A stretch of DNA of 64,000 nt from Roseinatronobacter domitianus (GCF_023336755.1 NZ_JALZWP010000011.1:1-64000); one strand, 5' to 3'. Shown: positions 9,475 through 17,774, numbered from the stretch's first letter. The notes: a model not told the origin generated them from the letters alone. Program-made: numbers and translations.

Positions 9475-10182
9475 TTATTTCAGGCGCGACACATACTGCG
9501 CCACATTCGGGTCAAACCATGTTTCCGACACTTCCGCGCGTTGGTTGTCCTGCCCCCAGCTGATGCGCAGAATATGGCCCGCGACCGCGCCGGGCCGCAG
9601 GCCGAAGGCTGCAGGCGCAAAATCGGGGACGAGGCCGGTGCCGATCCGGTCCTCTGCCCGTGCGATCCACAGGCCAAGCTGCATACGGTAATGCAGATAA
9701 AGAGATTGCGACAACTCATCCGCATGCAATTCCCGCGCATAGGCACCGTCCAGCCAGATTTCCTCTACGGCCACCGGCTGGCCCGACAGCAGCCGCAACC
9801 GGCGAATGCGGTGCGCATCGGACGCGCTCCCGAAGTCGGGCAGATGCGCAGGCTTGGGGCAGCGCGCCACGTCCAGCACCTTGGCCGAGGGCAAGCCCCC
9901 TCCTGCAACCAGTTCCAGCCGGAACAGGGCATAAATACTGTCCACCTCTGGCAGAGCGCGAATGTAGTTTCCGGACCCATGCACCCGTTCCAGCAAGCCC
10001 TTGTCCGCCAAGTCTTGCAACGCCTTGCGCAAGGTGCCCACAGCCACGCCCAAGTCAGACGCCATCTCACGCTCCGGCGCCAGTCGCGCACCGTCCATAA
10101 GGCGCCCGGCGGCAATGTCCCGGATCAACAACTCACTGATCTGCTGGTAACGCGGCAAGGCGCCGCTTGGCGCGTCGGTCAT
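9475..10182 (-). CDS. GntR-family (HutC/FarR type) regulator with UTRA domain
   Basis: A 235-residue regulator. Residues about 8-75 form the winged helix-turn-helix (PRYQQISELLIRDIAAGR, then APEREMASDLGVAVGTLRKAL). Residues about 95-235 are a UTRA ligand-binding domain that senses a small metabolite. It lies inside the sulfoquinovose operon, five bases after the ATPase stop and ten before the Gfo/Idh gene, so it probably controls this operon, likely as a repressor released by a pathway intermediate. A candidate operator is the 14-bp palindrome at 16926-16939. Confidence 0.88.
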   Translation of the reverse strand: MTDAPSGALPRYQQISELLIRDIAAGRLMDGARLAPEREMASDLGVAVGTLRKALQDLADKGLLERVHGSGNYIRALPEVDSIYALFRLELVAGGGLPSAKVLDVARCPKPAHLPDFGSASDAHRIRRLRLLSGQPVAVEEIWLDGAYARELHADELSQSLYLHYRMQLGLWIARAEDRIGTGLVPDFAPAAFGLRPGAVAGHILRISWGQDNQRAEVSETWFDPNVAQYVSRLK

Positions 10183-10187
10183 GGCAC

Positions 10188-11297
10188 TCAGTCCACGGCT
10201 TCGCCAAGCCGCAGCCGAGCTTGCGCAATCCCGTCAGAGCGGAACACATGGCATAGGTCGGGCTGCACGCCCAGCACCACCTCTGCGCCGCGTGCAAGCC
10301 CGGTCTGGCCCGACATATGCACCGTCACCTCAACCCCGTCCGGGCCGCAGCAATAGAGGTAACTCTCTCCGCCCAATTGCTCGATATTCTCGACCGTGGC
10401 GGTAATTCCGTTCTCGCCCTCTGCGACAGGGTGCAAATGCTCCGGGCGCACCCCCAGATCGACCCTGTTGCCGGGGTTCAAGCCCCGGCCATCGACGCTG
10501 GCCTGCAATTCCCGCCCAGACGGGTCGCGCAGGCGCACACCAACACCATCCGCATCAACCACTTCGCAGGCAATGAAATTCATCCGGGGCGACCCGATAA
10601 ACCCGGCCACGAACTTATTCGCGGGCCGGTTATACAAATCGATCGGCGCGCCCTGCTGCTCGATCCGGCCATCACGCAAGACCACGATGCGGTCTGCCAT
10701 GGTCATCGCCTCGACCTGGTCATGCGTGACATACACCATCGTATTGCCAATGCGCCGGTGCAGACCGGCGATCTCACCGCGCATGGTCACGCGCAATTCG
10801 GCATCAAGGTTCGACAAAGGCTCGTCAAACAAGAATACCTTGGGCTCGCGCACCACCGCACGCCCGATGGCCACACGCTGTCGCTGCCCCCCCGACAGCG
10901 CCTTGGGCTTTCGGTCCAGATAAGGCTCCAGCTGCAACATGCGCGCGGCCTCAGTCACCCGCGCGTCAATCTCGGCCCGCGCCATTCGTATATTCTCCAA
11001 CCCGAAAGCAAGATTCGCACGCACGCTCATATGCGGGTAGAGCGCATAGGTCTGGAACACCATCGCAAGGCCGCGCTCGCTGGCACGCTGGTCATTCACC
11101 CGCTCCCCCCCAATCAAAAGGTCGCCGCCAGTTATCTCCTCCAACCCCGCAATCATCCGCAACAGGGTCGATTTCCCACAACCGGACGGGCCAACGAAAA
11201 CACAGAACTCGCCATCCGCGATCTCCAGATCCACCCCATGGATCACCCGCACAGCGCCGTATTCCTTGACAATCCCCTTCAGCGACAGCCCAGCCAT
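10188..11297 (-). CDS. Sugar ABC transporter ATP-binding protein (MalK/UgpC type)
   Basis: A 369-residue ATPase with Walker A GPSGCGKST, signature LSGGQRQRVAIGRA, Walker B in VFLFDEPLSNLDAE and the switch histidine in VTHDQVEAMT. A C-terminal TOBE/MalK-type regulatory domain fills residues about 235-369. It energises import by the two permeases encoded just upstream and the binding protein SmoF. The start has a strong GAGGAGG ribosome site. In this operon the substrate should be sulfoquinovosyl glycerol or sulfoquinovose. Confidence 0.93.
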   Translation of the reverse strand: MAGLSLKGIVKEYGAVRVIHGVDLEIADGEFCVFVGPSGCGKSTLLRMIAGLEEITGGDLLIGGERVNDQRASERGLAMVFQTYALYPHMSVRANLAFGLENIRMARAEIDARVTEAARMLQLEPYLDRKPKALSGGQRQRVAIGRAVVREPKVFLFDEPLSNLDAELRVTMRGEIAGLHRRIGNTMVYVTHDQVEAMTMADRIVVLRDGRIEQQGAPIDLYNRPANKFVAGFIGSPRMNFIACEVVDADGVGVRLRDPSGRELQASVDGRGLNPGNRVDLGVRPEHLHPVAEGENGITATVENIEQLGGESYLYCCGPDGVEVTVHMSGQTGLARGAEVVLGVQPDLCHVFRSDGIAQARLRLGEAVD

Positions 11298-11310
11298 AAC
11301 GCCTCCTCCC

Positions 11311-11388
11311 CTTCATCCTTGCCCCAAATATCCTGGGGGAGTCGCGCGTCCGCGCGACGGGGGCAAAGCCCCCTCAACAAAAGCCTTG
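11311..11388. repeat. Dispersed intergenic repeat, copy 1, with two hairpins
   Basis: The stretch begins CTTCATCCTTGCCCCAAATA, continues TCCTGGGGG, and ends in two hairpins: GTCGCGCG/CGCGCGAC and GGGGGC-AAA-GCCCCC. The same opening recurs at 21910, 37753 and, inverted, at 52438. It fills the gap between the ATPase and the permease. The hairpins could act as an intercistronic attenuator. Confidence 0.6.
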
Positions 11389-11400
11389 CGCCGCAGGCGC

Positions 11401-12444
11401 TCATTTTACGCCAGATTGGGCAATGCCCTGCGTGATGTATTTCTGCAAGAACGCGAACACGATGGTAATTGGCAGCAGCGTCAGCACGGTCATCGCCAAC
11501 AAGCTGGACCAGCTTGTCTGCAATTCGCCTTGAAAGCTGTTCAGCGCCAGTTGCAATGTGAACACTTCCGACCGGTTCAGCACGATCAGGGGCCACAGGA
11601 ATTCGTTCCAGCGCCACATGACCGAGAAGATCACCAAGACAGCCAGCGCCGGGGCAGACAGCGGCAGAACGATCTTCCAGTAGACCTTCCATTCGCTCGC
11701 ATTGTCCATCCGCGCGGCATCCAGCAGATCATCCGGGATCGTCAGCATGTATTGGCGCAGCAGGAACACGCCCGTGGGCGTCGCGATCGCAGGCCAGATC
11801 ACGCCCCAGTGGCTGTTGACCATGCCCATTTCGGAAATCACCAAAAACAAAGGCACCAGCGTGATCGTCGGCGGGATCATCAATGTTGCGATAATCAGAA
11901 CGAAGACCGCGTTGCGCCCGGTGAACTTGTATTTGGCCAGCGCAAAGGCGGCCATCGAATTGAACAAGACCGTCAGAACGGTCGCAACCACGGTGATGAA
12001 GGTCGAATTCCAGAAATACAGCATAAAGTTGAAGCGCTCAAAGACACCGGTGTAATTCTCGGTGGCGACACCGAATTCCCGCAAGGCGTCGCGGTCGCCG
12101 ATCGCCACGTTCAACCGCTCGGAGGGGTTGGCCGGATCGACCATCTGCGCATTCAGCCCAATGCGGCGCACCTGCGCCAGTTCGCGGCCTGCATGCTCGC
12201 CCGCGGTGATGGTGAATAACTGCAGCGGTTGCTCAAAACCGTCGACCTGCACCTCTATCGGCACCAGCGGCAGGAATTTGGGCGGGTATTCCTGCAAGGC
12301 CGCTTCGGTTTTGAAGCTGGACAACACCAGCCACATCACCGGTCCCAACATCAACACCACGCCAAGGCCCAGAAACCCGAAAGAGAGCCAGTCTGTCAGG
12401 TCAAACCCATGGCGCCCACGCCGCCCTAATATCCACCCAAACAT
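11401..12444 (-). CDS. Sugar ABC transporter permease (MalG-type)
   Basis: A 347-residue inner-membrane permease with six predicted membrane helices. The ATPase-coupling EAA loop is visible as DAARMDNASEWKVYWKIVLPL. Between the first and second helices lies an external stretch of roughly 100 residues (from about residue 50), larger than in most MalG-type permeases, which might contact the binding protein. The ATG overlaps the TGA of the upstream permease by one base, so the two are translationally coupled. It is a partner of SmoF and the ATPase in the sulfoquinovose operon. Confidence 0.92.
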   Translation of the reverse strand: MFGWILGRRGRHGFDLTDWLSFGFLGLGVVLMLGPVMWLVLSSFKTEAALQEYPPKFLPLVPIEVQVDGFEQPLQLFTITAGEHAGRELAQVRRIGLNAQMVDPANPSERLNVAIGDRDALREFGVATENYTGVFERFNFMLYFWNSTFITVVATVLTVLFNSMAAFALAKYKFTGRNAVFVLIIATLMIPPTITLVPLFLVISEMGMVNSHWGVIWPAIATPTGVFLLRQYMLTIPDDLLDAARMDNASEWKVYWKIVLPLSAPALAVLVIFSVMWRWNEFLWPLIVLNRSEVFTLQLALNSFQGELQTSWSSLLAMTVLTLLPITIVFAFLQKYITQGIAQSGVK

Positions 12445-13430
12445 CAGTTATCCCCCGATTGTTTGCGCGTGGCGGCAAGCTGCATCATCGTCAAAACGAA
12501 CAGCACACCGGCCATCAAAAGCGACGCCGCAGCCGCCAGCCCATACAGGCGCGGTCGGGTGGCAAAGCCCACATCATAAATATACTGGATCAACAATGTC
12601 GTGGCCGACCCCGGCCCGCCGCCAGTCAGGACATAGATTTCATCAAACGCCTGCACCGCGCGGATGACCGACAGGACCATCACGACCAGCATCGTCGGCA
12701 TCAAGAGCGGCAAGGTAATGCGCCACAGCGACCGCCAGCGCGGTGTGCCATCCATCTCGGCGGCTTCATACACATCGGACGGAATGGATTGCAGACCCGC
12801 CAGCAGGATCAGCACATAAAACCCCATGTTGCACCAGATCGATACGAACACGACCCAGAAGAACGCCCAGTCTGCCTCTAGCAGCCAGTTGACTGTGCCA
12901 AAGCCTGCGCCTTCAAGCCCGGCATTCAACACGCCATTGCGCTGCAATATCCATTTCCAGATCAGCGCCACGACCACGGGCGATAGCAGCACCGGGTAGA
13001 AAAACACTGCCCGGAAGAACCCGCGCAGCACAATGTCGCGGTTCAGGATCAGCGCGGTAATCAGTGAGAACAGGATCATGAACCCGACCTGCATCAGCAC
13101 AAACCAGCCGGTATTGCCGACCGCGCGCCAGAACAGGTCGCGATGGCAGGAGTTCGGGTCGAAATAGCTTTCGCAATCCAGCAGGCTGGCGAAATGCTCG
13201 GTGCCCACGAAGGGACGGTCGGCCAGCAGAATGCGGTCGCCACCGGTGGTGGCAAAGACGAAATTCAGGATGATCGGCAGAAAAGTGAACAGGCCGAAGA
13301 TCAGCAGGTTTGGCAGCAGGAATACCCATGCGATCCGGCTTTGCCCGAACAGGCGTTGCAAGGCCAGCATCGGGCGTTCGAACAGGTTGAACGCGCCATC
13401 ATAGGCTTGGGTGGCAAGCGTTTTCAGCAT
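12444..13430 (-). CDS. Sugar ABC transporter permease (MalF-type)
   Basis: A 328-residue permease with about six membrane helices; residues 1-30 are a cytoplasmic lead, followed by the first helix at LPNLLIFGLFTFLPIIL. The EAA loop is seen as EAAEMDGTPRWRSLWRITLP. It forms the heterodimeric channel with the MalG-type permease encoded directly after it. It comes after the binding-protein gene, separated by 86 bases that hold a hairpin, a usual arrangement that lets the binding protein be made in excess. Confidence 0.92.
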   Translation of the reverse strand: MLKTLATQAYDGAFNLFERPMLALQRLFGQSRIAWVFLLPNLLIFGLFTFLPIILNFVFATTGGDRILLADRPFVGTEHFASLLDCESYFDPNSCHRDLFWRAVGNTGWFVLMQVGFMILFSLITALILNRDIVLRGFFRAVFFYPVLLSPVVVALIWKWILQRNGVLNAGLEGAGFGTVNWLLEADWAFFWVVFVSIWCNMGFYVLILLAGLQSIPSDVYEAAEMDGTPRWRSLWRITLPLLMPTMLVVMVLSVIRAVQAFDEIYVLTGGGPGSATTLLIQYIYDVGFATRPRLYGLAAAASLLMAGVLFVLTMMQLAATRKQSGDN

Positions 13431-13457
13431 CTTGCGTCACTTCCTGTGCGAAGAAAG

Positions 13458-13491
13458 GACCGGCCCACCTGCGCAAGCTGGCAGGCCGGTC
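13458..13491 (-). terminator. Intercistronic hairpin after the binding-protein gene smoF
   Basis: GACCGGCC (13458-13465) and GGCCGGTC (13484-13491) form an 8-bp stem whose loop can also pair (CCTGC/GCAGG). It lies between smoF and the first permease gene. No clear T-run follows on the minus strand, so it is more likely an attenuator or 3'-end stabiliser than a full terminator. Confidence 0.45.
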
Positions 13492-13516
13492 ACGTCGGGA
13501 GGACACCCTGACGTTG

Positions 13517-14779
13517 TTACTGCGCGATCGCCTCGGCGATATCGGCATCAAGCCGCGTCAGCGCATCTTCAAGGCTCAACTCGCCCACAATGGCTTGGGT
13601 GATCCGCGCGGGCGTCGAGGTGTAGATCGCCCGGTTATTGGCATAGCCTTGCAGCGCATAGGCACTGTCCGCAAAGGTCGGAATCGACGCCGCAAACGTG
13701 GTCAGGGCCGCTTTCACATCATCGCTCACATCCTGATAGGCGATCCCCTGCTCTTGCAGAACGGAATTGGCCGGGATGTTGCGGGTCTGCGCCAGAACCG
13801 CGCCCTGCACCTCGTCACGCGCCATGAACTCCATCAGCTTGCCCACGGCTTCGGGGTGCTCGGTCTGTTTGAACCCGACAATGCCTGCGCCACCCGGCAT
13901 ACCCGTGCAAGCAACGGGGCCGCAGATACCGCCGGTGGCAACCCAATCGAACGCATCGCCAATGTCGCGGCCAAAGCGCCCGATCTGCCAGCTACCAGAG
14001 TAATACATCACAAGGTTCGCGTTGATGAATTCGGCGGCTGCGTCCTGATAGGTGCCACCACCCGCACCCGCCCAGACATCGCGCGCCAAAGTGCCGTCTT
14101 CGTGCCATGCGACGAACTGCTCGGCAAATGTGCGAAAGCCGTCATCGACCAGAATCGGGTCGCCATTCGCGTCGAAATAAGCCGCGCCATAAGACATGGC
14201 AGGACCGGCGAACCTGTGGCCAGTGCGGTCGATGGCCATGGCGAAATCGACGCCCACGGCATCGCGCACCGCGCGGCTGGCTTCGGCCCATTGCGCCCAT
14301 GTGGCCCCCGCACCCGGCATTTCGACGCCCGCTTGGTCAAACAGCGTCTTGTTTGCAAAACCGCCCGTCGCGGTCAGCTGGTCGACGATGTTATAGATGC
14401 CATCTGCGTTGTTGTCGCCCACACGCGCCCAAGCCAGCGACTGGCCGTAGCGCGCTTCGATCGCGTCCGCGTCGGACACATAGGGCCGCACATCCAGCAT
14501 GAAGCGGGCAAGACCGCCGTAATCGGTCACGCGCGCCAGATCGGGGCCTTCGCCCACTTCCAGTTGCACCGGCAAAGATTCGATGATCGAGGCATAAGGC
14601 ACCTCATCCACGATCACGGAAATACCGGGGTTCTCTGCCTCGAACGTGGCCATTTGCGCACCCCAGGCGGCACATTCGCTGCCATCCTGATAGCACATGA
14701 AACGCAATTCCTGTGCGCCTGCGGCACCAGCCGCCAAGACCAGCCCGAGGGCCGTGGTTGTTAGTGTGGTTTTCATCAT
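13517..14779 (-). CDS. smoF: Periplasmic sugar-binding protein, probably SmoF (sulfoquinovosyl glycerol binding)
   Basis: A 420-residue solute-binding protein of the sugar cluster. Residues 1-23 are a signal peptide (ending GAAGAQ), followed by ELRFMCYQDG. The start is the ATG at 14779 with GGGAGG upstream; an open extension of 62 codons has no ribosome site. The body includes VDEVPYASIIESLPVQLE, MYYSGSWQIGRFG and CTGMPGGAGIVGFKQT, which I recall as close to Agrobacterium SmoF, the binding protein for sulfoquinovosyl glycerol. Four cysteines may form disulfides. The ligand is inferred from this resemblance and the smoC-smoB context. Confidence 0.8.
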   Translation of the reverse strand: MMKTTLTTTALGLVLAAGAAGAQELRFMCYQDGSECAAWGAQMATFEAENPGISVIVDEVPYASIIESLPVQLEVGEGPDLARVTDYGGLARFMLDVRPYVSDADAIEARYGQSLAWARVGDNNADGIYNIVDQLTATGGFANKTLFDQAGVEMPGAGATWAQWAEASRAVRDAVGVDFAMAIDRTGHRFAGPAMSYGAAYFDANGDPILVDDGFRTFAEQFVAWHEDGTLARDVWAGAGGGTYQDAAAEFINANLVMYYSGSWQIGRFGRDIGDAFDWVATGGICGPVACTGMPGGAGIVGFKQTEHPEAVGKLMEFMARDEVQGAVLAQTRNIPANSVLQEQGIAYQDVSDDVKAALTTFAASIPTFADSAYALQGYANNRAIYTSTPARITQAIVGELSLEDALTRLDADIAEAIAQ

Positions 14780-14811
14780 CTTCCTCCCTTGATGAAAGTC
14801 CGGCCTTTTTA

Positions 14812-15714
14812 TCAGGGCACCTCTTGCCCGGCCGCTGCGGTCCATAATTCGAACCAGTCCTCCCGCGAAAGCGTCACGCGCGTCGCGTCTGCAATCCGTG
14901 CGATCCGCTCCAACGAATTTGTGCCCAGAACCGGCAGGATGCGCGCGGGATGCGCAAGCAACCATGCGATTGCCACGGCATCCGTGCCCACGCCCTGCGC
15001 TGTCGCGTGGCGTTCCAAATGCGGGCGCAGGCGCGTGGCTGCGTCCCCCTCACCGAACAGAGCGCCCCCTGCCAAGGGCGACCACGCCATCGGCGGCACG
15101 CCCAACCGTTGCAGATGCGCCAAATCGCCATTGGTAAAGCTGTCGCGCGCGATCAGGCTCATCTCGATCTGGTTGGTGCAAAGTTGCGTGGCCATCGCGG
15201 ATTGCAGCAAATCCCAATCCCATGGCCGGAAATTCGACACACCCACGGCACGAACCTTGCCTTCCGTCACAAGCGCGTCCAGTGCAGCCCCTGTTTCATG
15301 GTGGTCCATCATGGGATCGGGCCGATGTATTAACAGCAAGTCGATGTGGTCTGTCGCCATATGCGTCAGCGATGCCTCGACAGAGGCGCGGATATGCCGT
15401 GCGCTGGTATCATAATGCTTCACGCGGGCGCTGGCATATTTCCCAACGGGTGCCACGATATCGCATTTCGTGACCAGCTCGACCTTATCGCGCAGTCCGG
15501 GAGCAGCGCGGAACGCGGCCCCAAGGATCGCCTCTGCCTCGTATCCGCCGTAGATATCCGCCTGATCCATGGTCGAAATGCCTTGGGCCAGACAGGCTTC
15601 GACCTTGGCCTGCACATGGGCTGGACTGGTATCTGCATCATCGCCCAGCCGCCACATGCCATAGACAAGACGCGACAGGGTCAGGTCGTCGGTTAGGTTT
15701 ATACGGTCCATCAC
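14812..15714 (-). CDS. smoB: Aldo-keto reductase, probably SmoB (6-oxo-glucose reductase)
   Basis: A 300-residue TIM-barrel aldo-keto reductase with the full catalytic tetrad at the usual spacing: Asp50 and Tyr55 in TMDQADIYGGY, Lys83 in ELVTKC and His130 in LLLIHRPDP. In the sulfo-SMO pathway SmoB uses NADPH to reduce 6-oxo-glucose, released by the monooxygenase, to glucose. The segments VYGMWRLGDDADTSPAHVQAK and VGVSNFRPWDWDLLQSAM fit SmoB as I remember it. The start overlaps the smoC stop by four bases, so the two enzymes are coupled. The general family is certain; the substrate is inferred. Confidence 0.82.
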   Translation of the reverse strand: MMDRINLTDDLTLSRLVYGMWRLGDDADTSPAHVQAKVEACLAQGISTMDQADIYGGYEAEAILGAAFRAAPGLRDKVELVTKCDIVAPVGKYASARVKHYDTSARHIRASVEASLTHMATDHIDLLLIHRPDPMMDHHETGAALDALVTEGKVRAVGVSNFRPWDWDLLQSAMATQLCTNQIEMSLIARDSFTNGDLAHLQRLGVPPMAWSPLAGGALFGEGDAATRLRPHLERHATAQGVGTDAVAIAWLLAHPARILPVLGTNSLERIARIADATRVTLSREDWFELWTAAAGQEVP

Positions 15715-16868
15715 ACACGTTCCCCCACGCCCAAGGGCGTTGCCGGTATTTCATTTGGCACGCGGCCATATTCATGCGGCAGCGAGCAGGTGTTGAGATG
15801 CGGCATAACCAGCCGCCCAAAATGCTGGCATTCGTCCAAATGCGGATAGCCAGAGAAGATAAAAGCGCGGATGCCCATTTTGCGATAGCGTTCCAGCTTG
15901 GTCAGCACCTGATCGGCACTGCCCACCAAAGCCGCCCCACAGCCAGAGCGCGCGCGCCCCACACCTGTCCAAAGGTTGGATTCGGTATACCCGAACGTGT
16001 CAGCCAGTTCCCGCGCGCGGGCCTGATGTGACACGCCAAGGCTGTCGCTGTCATGCGCGCGTTCGCGGATAAGCTGGCCATATTCATCATCCAGGTTGCT
16101 GACCAGATGGTCTGCGTAGTCGCGCGCCTCGGCCTCGGTGTCGCGGACAATGACATGCACGCGCAGCCCGTAATCCAAGGTCCGGCCATGCGCCTCGGCG
16201 CGAGCATGCACCGCGCGCATACGCTCTGCCAACTGATCTTCGGTTTCGGGCCACATCAGGTAGACATCGCATTGCGCCGCACACAGCTCCAGCGCATGAG
16301 GGGAATAGCCCCCAAAATACAAAAGCGGGCCGCCATTTTGCTGGTAGGGTTTGGCAGGCGCGGTCGGCACGCCTTTAAACTGGTAAATCTCGCCGTCGTG
16401 GTTAATCTCATCGCGTTCCCACGCCTGACGCAGAATCTGCACCACTTCATGGCTGCGCTTATAGCGGTAGGCGCTGTCTGCCACTTCGCCCGGAAAATCG
16501 GAACTGATGACATTCAGCGTCAGCCGCCCCTTCAGCATGTGGTCCAAGGTGGCCACCGTGCGCGCCAGCATGATCGGCTGCATTTCACCGCAGCGAATGG
16601 CGGCCAGCATATTAATGCGGTCTGTCACCTGAGAGGCGGCGGCAACAAAGCTGAGCGTATCCTGCCCGACCTGATAGCTGGACGGGCAAAGGATGTTGCG
16701 AAAGCCTTGAGCCTCGGCTGATGTCACGATGTCGCTGCAATGCTCCCAACTGGAACGCAGCTCGCCTTCGGGCACGCCCAGAAAGCGGTAATCATCCGAA
16801 CACAGCGCCGCGAACCACGACACCTCGGCCGCATCCAGATCGCCCGAAGTTACCGGCACGATAGTCAT
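15711..16868 (-). CDS. smoC: Flavin-dependent sulfonate monooxygenase (LLM class), probably sulfoquinovose monooxygenase SmoC
   Basis: A 385-residue LLM-class flavin monooxygenase of the SsuD subgroup, with ILCPSSYQVGQDTLSFVAA (residues 59-77), AIRCGEMQPIMLARTVATLD (90-109) and LTLNVISSDFPGE (117-129). Enzymes of this type use reduced FMN and oxygen to cut a C-S bond and release sulfite. With smoB and smoF directly downstream the likely substrate is sulfoquinovose, giving 6-oxo-glucose. The start is the ATG at 16868 after GAGGGGGAAG. It is the first gene of the operon. A dedicated flavin reductase (SmoA) is not adjacent. An alkanesulfonate or other sulfonate substrate cannot be excluded. Confidence 0.8.
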   Translation of the reverse strand: MTIVPVTSGDLDAAEVSWFAALCSDDYRFLGVPEGELRSSWEHCSDIVTSAEAQGFRNILCPSSYQVGQDTLSFVAAASQVTDRINMLAAIRCGEMQPIMLARTVATLDHMLKGRLTLNVISSDFPGEVADSAYRYKRSHEVVQILRQAWERDEINHDGEIYQFKGVPTAPAKPYQQNGGPLLYFGGYSPHALELCAAQCDVYLMWPETEDQLAERMRAVHARAEAHGRTLDYGLRVHVIVRDTEAEARDYADHLVSNLDDEYGQLIRERAHDSDSLGVSHQARARELADTFGYTESNLWTGVGRARSGCGAALVGSADQVLTKLERYRKMGIRAFIFSGYPHLDECQHFGRLVMPHLNTCSLPHEYGRVPNEIPATPLGVGERV

Positions 16869-16925
16869 GATCTTCCCCCTCTGCGCCCTGTTAAATCGAG
16901 CACTTTCGCCAGACCGTAGCAAAGC

Positions 16926-16939
16926 GATTTATATAAATC
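16926..16939. promoter_or_regulatory. Perfect 14-bp palindrome upstream of smoC
   Basis: GATTTATATAAATC is fully palindromic and lies 57 bases upstream of the smoC start, in an AT-rich region. Its position and symmetry suit an operator for the GntR-family regulator encoded in the operon. Divergent control of the ZIP gene at 17032 is also possible. Confidence 0.45.
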
Positions 16940-17000
16940 AATAATGTATCAATTTACGGATGCATCTTTTTGGTTGCACTTCCTCAGGGTCAAGACTAGC

Positions 17001-17015
17001 TTAGAATTATTCTAA
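17001..17015. promoter_or_regulatory. Irr-like iron control element upstream of the ZIP transporter
   Basis: TTAGAA-TTA-TTCTAA is a 6+6 inverted repeat with a 3-base spacer, matching the core of the alphaproteobacterial Irr box (ICE) as I recall it. It ends 16 bases before the ZIP start, where it would overlap the transcription or translation start. Control by Irr is inferred. Confidence 0.5.
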
Positions 17016-17031
17016 TATTGGGATAGCCAGG

Positions 17032-17772
17032 ATGACCGAGCCAACCCTTCTGATCGTCTTCATCGCCGCTGTTGTCACCGCGCTGGCAACCGGGTTGGGT
17101 GCCTTGCCCTTATTGGCGGTAAAATCCATGTCCGCGCGCAGCTTGGCCTTGGGCAACGCGCTTGCGGCTGGGCTGATGCTGGCGGCCAGCGTGACGCTTG
17201 TTATGGAAGGGTTCGACTTATCGGCCCTGCGCACCGTGGGCGGCATTGTGCTGGGGGTCGTGCTGATCTGGCTGGTCAAGAAATTGCTGGACCGGCAAGG
17301 CGAGGTCAGCTTGGGCGATTTGCAAGGCGCGGATGCCGCAAAAATCCTGATGATTATGGGCGTGATGACCGCGCATTCCGCCGCAGAGGGCATCGGTGTT
17401 GGCGTCGCCTTTGGCGGCGGGCGCCCCTTGGGGGATCTGATAACGCTGGCGATTGCGTTGCACAATGTCCCCGAGGGGCTGGCAATCGCGCTAATCATGG
17501 TCCCGCGCGGGGCATCTGTCGCCAAGGCTGGCTGGTGGGCGATCGTGTCATCGCTGCCGCAACCGCTGCTGGCAGTTCCGGCCTTCCTGTTCGTGCTGTA
17601 TTTCGAACCGGTTCTGCCCGTCGGGCTTGGCTTGGCCGCCGGGGCAATGCTGTGGATGATCTTTTCCGAACTGCTGCCCGAAGCGCAGGAACAGGCTGAC
17701 AACTCCACCATCGGGGTGATCGTAACGCTGGCCTTCGCCGCCATGATGGCCGTGACGCTGGTGATGGGCTAG
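17032..17772 (+). CDS. ZIP-family divalent metal transporter
   Basis: A 246-residue inner-membrane protein with about eight membrane helices. The metal-site motifs of the ZIP family are present: MTAHSAAEGIGVGVAF around residues 111-126 (helix 4) and ALHNVPEGLAIALI around residues 142-155 (helix 5), with the paired H and E residues that bind Zn, Fe or Mn. It is transcribed divergently from smoC. The Irr-like box at 17001-17015 suggests iron-linked control. The ion transported cannot be told from sequence. The start has only a weak ribosome site. Confidence 0.9.
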   Translation: MTEPTLLIVFIAAVVTALATGLGALPLLAVKSMSARSLALGNALAAGLMLAASVTLVMEGFDLSALRTVGGIVLGVVLIWLVKKLLDRQGEVSLGDLQGADAAKILMIMGVMTAHSAAEGIGVGVAFGGGRPLGDLITLAIALHNVPEGLAIALIMVPRGASVAKAGWWAIVSSLPQPLLAVPAFLFVLYFEPVLPVGLGLAAGAMLWMIFSELLPEAQEQADNSTIGVIVTLAFAAMMAVTLVMG

Positions 17773-17774
17773 CG

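Noticed and set aside
10317-11435. A 372-codon open frame antisense to the ATPase gene
   Set aside because: It mirrors a well-supported ABC ATPase with intact motifs; the antisense translation is rich in His, Arg and Gln and has no recognisable domain, as expected for shadow frames in GC-rich DNA.
13514-14764. A 416-codon open frame antisense to smoF
   Set aside because: The binding-protein frame has a signal peptide, ribosome site and family motifs; the antisense frame has none.
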